A stretch of DNA of 64,000 nt, taken from positions 13,768,545-13,832,544 of the forward strand of contig NC_088790.1 in the NCBI RefSeq assembly GCF_949628265.1, written 5' to 3'. The translations under genes were made by a program, and so were the position numbers. Below are positions 12,301 through 23,000 of this stretch, piece after piece (position 1 is the first letter of the stretch; every line of letters starts with the position of its first letter). This DNA is from Cloeon dipterum (Eukaryota; Arthropoda; Insecta; Ephemeroptera; Baetidae). The notes under the pieces are model-generated. The model did no database searches and was not told the origin of the DNA. It was given only the letters and a program-made list of their open reading frames with translations.

Positions 12301-15300
12301 TAGGCTCACTAGAACAGTTGCATATCAGGGTGCTTTAGAGTCTTTAGAGAATAGAGACGAACACTTTATTCGCCATTTTGCAAATTATGGCTTGACTATG
12401 TTGAGACTAAAAAGAACAAAAAGTGGCTAAGCTATTTGGCTCACAGCAATTAAAACCGCACTATAATGAGAGATAATTTTCTGCTAAACAGAGCAATATT
12501 GAGTGCAAGAAATGGCTTTTATTTTATTTTTTGCGCTTACTTAGAGCAAAGGGGAATTAAAACTAAAACACTCTTATATTTAGTTCAGAATATATGTTAG
12601 TTTTGATAATTAAAGTCTAACCACTCTGATGTGTACTTGTATAAAATATAAAGATTAAATTTTTGCTGACAAGGAGTTTCTCTTAAGCATAATTTGAGAT
12701 GCTATAAGTAAAATAAATCGATTCTTTAAGTGGATTCAACAACTAAAACGAAACTTTATGGCTTTTATTCCTTTGTAAATATCCTTTTTGCCACCTACCC
12801 TGCTAATAAATAGAGGGAATTATAGCAGGGTTTGCGGTCACCCACCTTTCCGCGGGGGATTAATCTTAAATTAAATTGCTCTCCCTATAAATTTCTAGCA
12901 GATTTTAAATCCTGTAAAAGTCAATAATCCAGTGGTAAATCTACAAATTAATTTTTCAGATTAGTTCTCAATTTCATGTTAAATGATGTTTTCAAGTTGA
13001 ACTTCTGTAAAACTTAATTGCAGTAGTTTTACTGACACTATTTAAACTCTTTTTAAGATATGATTTTGATTTTTAAAGATAAAAGTTGTATTTTAAAAAG
13101 CAATTTCTTAACACTTTTTAACGCAGTCTCCAACTATGAAATTTTCTATCTGTGTTCTTCGGAAATATAACTGAAACGAAAAAATCTAGTTTGTTTGGAA
13201 GTTTAGTTAGGAAATTTAATGAAGAGTACAAAAAGAAATAATTTTGAAGTGTGAAAATTTTTCAACGGGAATAATCCTGTAGCTCAACAGCGAGGAAAAT
13301 ATTAATTTAAAGAAAAGTTATCGTTCGCCACCTGCACAATCCGCTTTCAAGAACGTTGACAAATGGGCACCTTACTTTATTTCCAACATTTCGCGCACGA
13401 CGTGACAAACTTGCGCGCCTTGTTTTCTTTTTTCTCTCCAGCACACACTCTCCAAAATGCAATTTGATCCTTTTGCCGCGCGCAAGAATTTTTCCACGTG
13501 CGTCTCACTCAACATAATAAATACATGGCTGGATTAATTGCCAGATACATTCATCACCACGCCGGACAAAAGGAATAAAAGACGACACCAGCGTTACTTT
13601 TTGAGGTTCATTGCACCAGGGGCTGCATGCAGGAGAGCAGAAAATTGCGTGAAATGTGAAAAGCAAGTGCCTGCTAAAGAGATAGGCCAGTTTATCTACA
13701 ACTACGTCTTATTTGAAATGTTTGCATTTGCTCGCGATTTGACCTCCGATTTGATCCCCAGAAAGAGCCAAATCGTGTCAGCACATCCTTTTCTGTATAA
13801 AGTTGTATCAATATCGTGTGTCGCAATGTTTATATAATTGATAAATCGTTTTATAAAACCAGCGTACGCGATAAACCCCCTTTTTCGAGAGTGTTCAGCT
13901 GCAAATCACCACGCGGCGTGCATCTTTTCTCGCCTCCATCACCAATGTTTGATTTTTCTCTTCTTGTGAGTGTGTGTATGTGTAGACTCTTGGTATCGTA
14001 AAATCCATATAAGAGAGCAGATCGTAAAAATACGTATCTGTCGCCGATAAGATAAAGAGACTGATGTCACTTTTTACTTAATTTATTTTACCCGTTTTTA
14101 TATATAGACACACAGACTGGCGAGAGCACGCTTTTGCTCAAACACACGTGTAATGAGTCACGGAAAATTCTGGTGAAAGGAGACATAAATTGATACGGCT
14201 TTTCCTCTTGCAAGTGTCTCTTAATTAGCAATAACACACCGCACTTTTATAAAAAGGCTCAGTTGGTAACCGCAGAAATGTTGAGTTTTAATACCAGAGG
14301 ATGGAAACGTGACGAATTATGCATGAGGAAATATATATGTTGGAAAGTCCTACCCGGTGCAGACTGCAGAGGCTATAAATACAATTGATGAATAAATGTT
14401 TGTTTTGCTTGCACATTTCATGAGTAGCCAAATAATTATGTAGCTAGCTGTTCTGCTGTTGTTGTCAGCTTGATATGCAAAACCCTTTTTAAGTACTTGC
14501 TGAAAATGTTCGGGAAAATTTTATGGATATTCCAGATTTTTGTAATTTCTCAAGAAAAGTTGTGTTGCTTCATATTCCTCCCTTCGTGCGGGTGATCTTA
14601 TTTAATTTTTAAATAAATGGCGGGGAGAGATAATTTAGTTTATTAGTTCTTACAAAATCAGAACAAAGCTAATGCTCATCATTGCATTTCTTGCATTTCT
14701 CGCAAATTTTATTTTTAAGTTTAAGATTTAAGTTAAAAATCAATTGATTTGGTATATTGTGAAGTAAAAGAGTAAATAACGTCCAAGCAACGCTATTTCC
14801 GTTGGTTTCAATTAGAAAAAAATTTTTTTTTCAAAGATTTGTGAGTTATTTGCTTTTTTTAAGGTCAATACCCTAACCAAATAAACGAATCAACTCAAAA
14901 CAATTTCATCGAATGAATGAAAAGTATTTTTTACTGACTTGCTTCAAGCAGAAATAGCATTTTAAATACGCATATCGCAGAGGTTTGCGTGCGACACACT
15001 TAGGCAGCGAATAATAAACATAGACACGCTGTTCGCTTTTTAAAACACAAATCAGACAAGCGTACATTTCGTTTTGTTTATGTTCATTGTTAAATTGAGT
15101 TTGAGGGAAAGTTCCCAAGACACAAAATATTGCCACGAGCGGTCGCGAGTACCACAAAACGGAATCGCCGGCCGCGCGTCTGACTCTCTAATTCAGCTGC
15201 CACAGTGTGATTAATGATGCATAAAATTGATCGGAAAAGAAAATATGCGTCGGGCACAAACGCACCGTGTGAGATCACCGGAGCGTTTCCATTTTAATTG

Positions 15301-16360
15301 CAACGCATTATTCGCGAATCAGATTATTCAAAATGGCGGCCGCGAGAGCATTAAAGGCTAAAATTATCAATCTGCGTGTTAGAGACTTGGGACTGGGAGA
15401 GAGAAAGAAAAAAATGTAATATTATTAATCAGAGAGCTGCGCACGCGGTGGAGGCAATTTTTCAAAATGACGTGATCGCCGCATATCATTATTGTAAGTG
15501 GCAGCCTATGCGTTTTGCGTTAAGTGTGTTTGCGGATCTCGCAGATGAGAGGTTACACAGAGGTGAGTCACTCAGGCTGAATTAATATTCCTGCAGCATC
15601 GGCCACGAAAATGACTCATGCCCTCGCGAGAGCTTTTTGGCACCTGTTGCAGTCTTTTTACAATGCAAATTGATCGAATTTTGAAAGCTCCATTTGTACC
15701 ACTAAATTATCGGCCCAACAAGGAAGTGTTTGCATTCAAATTGCCCCCATTACCGGTGTTATACACGTGTAATTTTATTGCATCACCAGCTGATTCAGGT
15801 AGAAAATTGAGTATGCTTCGTTCATAAGGGTTGAGAGTTTTAGACGATTTAACAATATTTTTCTTGGTTTCTGCTTTTAATTAGGACCAAAAGTGAGCAC
15901 GAATCGAAATTTAAATATAATCAAAAGCGTCTTTGCAGCCAAAAACCTTCTTATAGAATCGTCTAAATCATTTTTAAAGCCAAATATAAACAACTTTTTA
16001 AATGCGGTAGTTAGTTAACGATTGCGGTGAATTTTAGAATTTTCTTCAAAATATTTTGATTTTAGGCAACACGTATGTATTTTAATATAACAATGAAAAA
16101 CACTTTTTGGAACTTAAGTTTGCTATAGAGCTATTTCTCCAGTGTAACTATCTGTATCCGAACTCAAAAATATAAATTATAAAATTGTAAATTAATTGCC
16201 ATCCTCTAAAATTCTAATATTATTTGGAAAGAATAATTTAAAAAAAATGTCTTAAATTAGCTCCAAAATGATTTTCTCGAAAACTCCATCTAAAATTCTC
16301 AACCCTATACGAATAAAATGTAGAAAAATATGTACATAAAACTGGAATGAAAGTAAATAA
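12301..16360. other. Intergenic DNA, no gene seen
   Basis: The sequence is AT-rich, with a somewhat GC-richer block near 15130-15600. Open frames in it (for example 13538-13837, 15376-15585 and 15618-15827) show no domain, no codon bias and no matching splice sites. I see no RNA gene, and no recognisable repeat beyond short A/T runs. Confidence 0.5.
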
Positions 16361-18403
16361 TTAAAAAATAATCTGGCACTTAGCACCCTGGTCAGGAACT
16401 TTCAGATCACGTAACTCGACAGGCACGGTTTTCGCACTTAGCAGCGACACGTTCGCGGCGGCCATGGCCCATGCGACGGCCACCTTCTCGGGCCACTTTT
16501 CGGCCGCGGCCAGGATGAGCGCAGCGGCGAAGCAGTCGCCCGCGCCAGAAACACTGACGGGCTCTAGATTTGGCGTGTCGATCGGGTAAAACTTTGCTTT
16601 GGCAGGCAACCTGGTCTCCTGCTCGAAGAAGGTGCGCAAGGGTTGCCCTGCGTCGCTCCTGTTCACAATCAGGCAGCCTTGTTGGCCGAGCGTGATGACC
16701 ACGTTGGCCACCCCTTGGTCCACCAGGAACCTGGCCAGGCGGGACACCTCCTGCAGATTGGGCTTAGCGTCTATCACCCTAGTCCCGGCCGCCTCGGCCA
16801 TCCGCTTCAGCTCCTCCAGGTTGGGTGAAACGAAACTCAGGGTTTTCCACAGCGGCGATGATTCCACGATTTTTCGGGCTTTCCTCGCGTCGGTCGGCTC
16901 GAACCAAACCGGAATTTTCTCTTTCTGGCACGTCTCCAGAACATATCTTGCGCTTTCCTCCGACACGTTGGCGTCGATCACGACCATCCTCGAGTCCTGC
17001 AGCCGCTGTCTGCCAATCCAGGCGACGTCGATGCCGGCCAGGACGCCGTCATCGCCGATCACCAATCTGCACTCGCCCTTTCCGTCTAGCAAGATTTCGT
17101 AGGCTGCCGTTCCACGGTCCTTGACTCTGCGGACGCCTGCCGTGTCCACGACTCCGCGAGTCTGCTCGATGATCAGGTCACCGGATCTGTCCTGTCCCGC
17201 GGCAGACACAAACAGCGGCTTGGCGTAATTTTGCAAGTTTTCCTGCACGAGGTGGCCGATGGCCTCTGCCAGATTCCTTCCTACCCCACCAGCACATTCA
17301 CTGATGCTGCCTGGCCAGGTGGCCCCATCCAAGGGGATTGGATTGCTTTGCACCCTGACGACCCTGTCCAAGGCACACCCTCCGATCACACTCACTCTGC
17401 AACCTGACGAGTTTGATGTGGAAATTTTAACACTGATTTGCGCTGCCGTCTTCGCATTGTTCACCACCAGCGCCTTATTGATGCTCAGGGCGGCCCCTGA
17501 GGTCAGTCTGTTCATCTCACCCAAAAGGAAGGGCGTCAGGTCTTTGCCGGAAATCCCTCTCCTCTCCGCGTCCTGGACAGCAACCTTGATCGCGTCCTCT
17601 AGGGCCCGACTGTCTCCAGCTTCGGCATCTGGCACCGGTACAGCGAGGATTAACCCTGCGGACTCTGAAACCTTCTCCCAGGCGCGGATGAAATCGGCTG
17701 CTTCGGTGGCGGACGGAACAGAGTAAGGAGACTTGCAGCCGCTTTTTGCCCAGTAGAATGCGGGGAAATCGTCCGAGTCGCCGACCGTGACCACCCCGAC
17801 GCCCTGAGTCTCCAGGTACTCCAGGGTGCGGGGGATGTCAAGGATGGCCTTGGCGCCGCTACACACAACCACCACCGGTGTCCTGCCTAACTCCACGAGG
17901 TCGGCGCTGACGTCCATCGTGTTCTCCACGCCGCGGTGCACTCCGCCGATACCACCGGTGGCGAAGACCCTGATGCCCACCGCGTGGGCCACCATCATGG
18001 TGCCCGCGACCGTGGTTCCACCGTTCAACCTGCGGCTGATGGCGGCCGGAAAGTCCCGCCGGGACACCTTGATTGCGGGTTCCTTCTTCAGCGCAAGGCT
18101 CTCCAGCTGCTCGGGGGACAGCCCCACCTTGATTCTGCCTCTGATGAAAGCGACGGTCGCCGGTAGAGCGCCCTCCGCAGCCACCGTCGCCTCCAGCCGC
18201 AGGGCGGTCTCCAGGTTGTGAGGAATGGGCATTCCGTGGGTGATTATAGCCGATTCCAGTGCCACAACAGGGTGCTTGTAAAAAAGTGCTTCTTGCACGC
18301 TCGGGGAGACGTCAATCAAGGAGTGACTGATCTGCCGCCTGCAGACGGGCGCCCTCAGCGACCTACGGAGGAGCGGACGCGACGAAAACATCTGACGCAA
18401 CAT
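16361..18403 (-). CDS. Bifunctional pseudouridine-5'-phosphate glycosidase / PfkB-family pseudouridine kinase
   Basis: The protein has 680 aa in a single uninterrupted exon. Residues about 33-320 are a pseudouridine-5'-phosphate glycosidase (PsuG/IndA family), which splits pseudouridine 5'-phosphate into uracil and ribose 5-phosphate. Spacing to E. coli PsuG places the active-site residues at E50 (VALESA), K112 (KVSRRD), D168 (SADL), K185 (SGAKAILDI) and about N309. Residues about 335-675 are a PfkB sugar kinase, with GGCALDRV at its start, GVGRN, and the GAGD catalytic motif near 620-623. This domain should phosphorylate pseudouridine to feed the first. The first 30 residues contain eight arginines and no acidic residue, so mitochondrial import is likely. 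The gene is far more GC-rich than its surroundings and lacks introns, unlike every neighbour. It is of the type often annotated as a pseudouridine-metabolizing bifunctional protein. Confidence 0.93.
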   Translation of the reverse strand: MLRQMFSSRPLLRRSLRAPVCRRQISHSLIDVSPSVQEALFYKHPVVALESAIITHGMPIPHNLETALRLEATVAAEGALPATVAFIRGRIKVGLSPEQLESLALKKEPAIKVSRRDFPAAISRRLNGGTTVAGTMMVAHAVGIRVFATGGIGGVHRGVENTMDVSADLVELGRTPVVVVCSGAKAILDIPRTLEYLETQGVGVVTVGDSDDFPAFYWAKSGCKSPYSVPSATEAADFIRAWEKVSESAGLILAVPVPDAEAGDSRALEDAIKVAVQDAERRGISGKDLTPFLLGEMNRLTSGAALSINKALVVNNAKTAAQISVKISTSNSSGCRVSVIGGCALDRVVRVQSNPIPLDGATWPGSISECAGGVGRNLAEAIGHLVQENLQNYAKPLFVSAAGQDRSGDLIIEQTRGVVDTAGVRRVKDRGTAAYEILLDGKGECRLVIGDDGVLAGIDVAWIGRQRLQDSRMVVIDANVSEESARYVLETCQKEKIPVWFEPTDARKARKIVESSPLWKTLSFVSPNLEELKRMAEAAGTRVIDAKPNLQEVSRLARFLVDQGVANVVITLGQQGCLIVNRSDAGQPLRTFFEQETRLPAKAKFYPIDTPNLEPVSVSGAGDCFAAALILAAAEKWPEKVAVAWAMAAANVSLLSAKTVPVELRDLKVPDQGAKCQIIF

Positions 18404-20072
18404 TTCGAACTCTGCAACAATCCAAATGAAGTGCGTTAGTGTAAAAATAAAAAAAAATTCTTACATGATTATATATATGAATGTTTTGGAACTCTGCGAC
18501 AATTTTTTTCTATAAAATGTGTCAAATATTTGAGATACCACATGAGCATGGATTACACAATTTTAAAACTTTAGAGGCACACTTCAAACCGTCTAAAACG
18601 ACCGATTTAGAGGCTCTAATTCATGTAAAGGTGCCAAAAAACTGTATTTAATTGCTTGTGAAGCCCCCGGTAAATATACCTTATAAAAATACGGAAACTG
18701 GACTGCTTGTTCGGTGCTTCTAGGATATTTTTAAGGATATTTTTTAAATGCATTGAAAATCTACTTTTTGAAAGCTATGGTGTTTATACATAGACAGAAA
18801 AAAATCAAAACTTTAGATAGTGCTGATATTAAGTCATATTTCGGCTGTTTGATAATGATAATAATAGTCTATAAAGCGACGTCCACAAAATAAATTTTTT
18901 TACGTTCTATTGTAATAACAAACAGATAGTGTATGACCAATTTTTTTTATATATTTTTTTCTGAACAAATTTCTTAAACCTGTCTAGTGTTATTAAGCCA
19001 ATTGTTACGATTTCTGAAAGAGCTTCGCGTAGAGAGTATAAACCAAGAAAAAATTTTTAAGGGGCTATTGTATACCTTTTTTTAAATAATATTTTGACTG
19101 CACATGCAAGAGTAAACAATTGCTAAAATCACCTTTAAGGGATTTTTCTTGATTTTGATTTTAAATTTGAGCAGTACAGGAAAATTCTGAATAGCTTTTT
19201 TACTAACAAATTTTTGTTTAATGAGCACGCTTATTTGGATTATCACGTTTTTATTTGTTCCAAAAAGGATCATGGGACAAGTATAAATCTTTTAATTGGT
19301 AAAAGTGCACGTCGTGCTGCAAAGGTAAAAATCCTCACGGAGATTATGTATCAAATTCTCCAAATTCTAATCAATTCTTAAATGCATATATAACATATCG
19401 ATAAAGACTCAAAAATATCATTAACGACCATCTAAGTTTAATGATAATGTGGTTTTAATTTTATATATCCTCATTTCCTTTGTAATGCAAGCTATTATGT
19501 ATTTTAAAATTGTGTGCAAATTTAAAATCATTTTTATTTTCAAAAAACTACTTAAAAAGCATTAGATAATTTTTTTATTAAAAAGCTAAGAAAAAATTTA
19601 GTTGATAATATGTTATTTGAAAACTAATTATTAAATTGTATACGAAAATTACTGTTACTATTTATCACCAAACAAAATTAATTTAAAAGAAAAAATGTAT
19701 AATGAAGTGTTTAAACTATATAGCTGCATATGCAACCGGTGATACCCTCTCTCCGAGCTTTCGCGTACTACAGATGACAACAAACCTCTGCCACGAGAGC
19801 GCCGGTAGGAATTAATTATCACGTTGGACAGTGTGTTTGCAGTCATCATCACAAGTATGACGATAATAGCTAAGGGAATTACGAAAACACACGAGTCGTA
19901 CGATAACAACGCGTGTCCGTAAAAATGCTTACGTGGTGGTGGCCGGCCTAGGAAGAGCGTCAGTGTCTGTCGGACAGCGTCTCTTCAGGCAGCAGCAACT
20001 CCAGCAGCGCTGACTCTTCTCGTTTTCTAAAAATACTGTACCCAATCGTGAAGAGCTTTCAATTTAGCCGCG
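18404..20072. other. Divergent intergenic region between the pseudouridine gene and GALK2
   Basis: The two genes are head to head, 1.67 kb apart. The DNA is strongly AT-rich with many T and A runs, and no exon is evident. A shorter GC-richer part at about 19930-20070 is the likely promoter and 5'UTR of the plus-strand gene. Confidence 0.5.
19955..19970 (+). promoter_or_regulatory. Possible initiator (TCAGT) of the GALK2-like gene
   Basis: GCGTCAGTGTC at about 19957-19967 contains the arthropod initiator consensus TCAGT, about 110 bases before the start codon at 20073 and inside a GC-richer block. No clear TATA box precedes it. This is a motif match only. Confidence 0.3.
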
Positions 20073-23000
20073 ATGGATTCGAACGGCAAGGGCGACTGCA
20101 GCCAGGACGTGCCGACTATCTTATCAGTTGAGCAAGTCACGGAGCACCAACTCCGAGACCGGGTCACGCAGGTTCAAAATGTATACCAAGCCAAATTCGG
20201 CGTCCAGCCTGATTTTTTCGTCCGCGTCCCCGGAAGGTGATATTTTAATTAAAGTGTTTTGTGTCATTAAATCGATTTTTGCCTAATTTAAGGGTGAATT
20301 TGATCGGCGAACACATTGACTACTGCGGATATGCTGTTTGTCCGATGGCCCTTAAACAGCACATTTTGCTTGCTGTTGGCACTTCAGAGGATCCGGTTTT
20401 GAATTTGGTCAATGTGGATGGGAAGTACCCCGATTTCAACACGGCAATTGAAACGCTCAAGTAAGTCATAATAATCATTAGGACTGCGCGTTTTAATTTG
20501 TTTCTGGTATATATCTAGCTTATAGCTTTTTCTTGGTGAATATTTATATTGATTTTTTATTTTAGATGGAAAAAGTAAAATTTTATAAATCTTTTATTCA
20601 TCATATTTTATTATGAATGAAAATTTACCAAAGGAATTATTAAAAAAATGGAAATATGGAAAATTTTCTTAAAAATATCATTTTCCAATGTTGTGACTAT
20701 CAGACGGAATTTTCGAATATAACTAAAACGAACTTTTTTATGAAAAAATCTTTTAATCATTCAAAGAAAATAATAAAACCTGTTCAATGCGACAGTTGAT
20801 TTACTTATTTCTACCGTTTAAGTACTACCGTTTTAAGTACTTATTTCTAACATTTAAGCAATGGGAGCCTCGGGGGTGCTCATTGTCAGCTAAAGAGGGG
20901 TATCATGAGGCCCATGTTAAATGTATGAGCGCCCGATTAGCCAGTCCAACCCTAATACTAATAGTGCTCAAAGCTATATAACATAAATTAATATTAACTA
21001 AAATTCCGAGAGAAAAATTTAGGTCGTCACAAAACAATATTTTAGAGCAAGTACATATTAATATCGCAAACAGGATTGACGTCAGTGGCCCTCCCCAGTG
21101 GCACCAGTACTTCATGTGCGGCGTCAAGGGTGTCTTGGAGAACATGATTGGCCTTCCAGAAAAACTGGTTGGCTTGAATGTGGTCGTTTCTGGCGACATT
21201 CCGCCCAGTTCAGGGCTCTCCAGCTCCAGTGCTCTAGTCTGTTCTGCGGCCCTTTGCACCGCTCATGCTTACAAGGTAGAAGATATTCGTCTAAATGAAA
21301 TTATTCAATAACGCAATTTATGCTATCAGACAAAATTCAGCAAAAGAGAGTTGGCCGCACTAAGTGCCAAATGCGAACGCTACATTGGAACTGAGGGAGG
21401 CGGAATGGACCAAGCGATCGCGTTCCTCGGAAACAAAGGTTTATTTTCGCGCAAAAAACATCTTGCAATTTTTACTATTTTTTGCGGCATTTCAAAGGTT
21501 GTGCGAAACTGATCGAGTTCAATCCCTTGAGGGACACCAGCATGAAGCTGCCTGAAAATGCGGTTTTTGTCATCTCGCATTCGCTCGCTGAAATGAACAA
21601 GGCTGCCACTGCTGACTTTAACTGCCGCGTAGTGGAATGTCGACTCGCTTGCCAGGTGAAATTTGGAGGATGATTTGGATTAAGGAGATTGAAATTAAAA
21701 CAATCAAATATGAAGATCATCGCCAAAAAGAGCGGACTGCAGTGGGAGAAGTTGACCAGGTTGTCTGATCTTCAGAAGCAGCTCGGCTTCAAGCTGAAGG
21801 AAATGGCAGAAACGGTACAAAGATTGCTTCATGAAGAGCCATACTCAAAAACAGAGGTGAGGTGTTTTAAAATGTGTATATCGGAATGTATTTTCATTTC
21901 GATTAAGTTTAGTGTGTTACTCCAGATAAGGATAAATTAAAATATTAAAAGCATGTTATTCTCCTAAAACTATCTATGACCACTCAGAATATTGGTAACA
22001 TATCGGGAGAAATAACTCTATAAACGTGTAAAATTATAAAGGGATGTGGATTTCTGACGGTATTTTTTTTCTTTTGCTTAACTTCCAATCTTCATAGGAC
22101 CATCAACTGAGCAAAAATCACGCAGTTTTAACGCAATCCCCCACCAAAAGCGTCATAATCGGTTATAAATCTATGCAATGCTTCAAATTTTTTGTTCTTG
22201 AGAGAATTTTTTCCAAATTTCGTATAGAATTTTTCAGCTTAAAATGTTTTAAGATAGAGCCTGATTTTTTATGCAAAGTTGTTGCATTTAAAATATTTAC
22301 AAAGTTTTACAAAAGTAATTTAAATTATTCAAGAGAGAAAAGAGAAATAAAGTTTTGCAACTTGAATTAAATTTTTGAAAAATAAAATTTCCTAACAATA
22401 AAAACCATAGGATCCCTTATAGCGATCTAATATTACAAATGATGGAATAAAAATCATCCAAAACATTCTAAATGGACCAAGAACCTGTCTAAAACTGATT
22501 CATATTGCACAGAGAAACAGTCTAAAAGGTAAATTATTTTGCTTTTAAACCCGTCTTAAATTCATAGCACCAAAAATATTCATTTAATTTCTCTAGCATT
22601 TTGACTGAAGTTAAAGAATGGTGACAATTTATCGAGTGAAATTTCACTCTCCAAATTTTCGCTTCCTAAGAAAAATGCAAGAAAAACGGTTTTAAGATTT
22701 ACTACCAAAAGAAGTGTCAAACGGCTCGTTATTTTTGGTGCGCAGCCAAGCGAGATCGGTGACTTAAAATAAAGAGTTCTCTTGGCCCGTCGTGAGTCGT
22801 GTTTGGGAGGCTGGGCGCGATGGACGACTGCTATGCCAGGTGCATCCGCGAGTACAACACGGACGGCATCCGGCAGCGACTGGACAGGCGCCACGCCGTC
22901 CTCGGGTACTGCCACCGGTTTGTGTCTGACAGAACAAAAATTCACGCGCAAATGGGTTGCGTCGTAAAGTGCGCGCCGATTCTGCCGCGTCTTAGCTCCG

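Noticed and set aside
16599-18439. Several long plus-strand open frames opposite the pseudouridine gene
   Set aside because: They are antisense shadows of a GC-rich coding exon and show no domain of their own.
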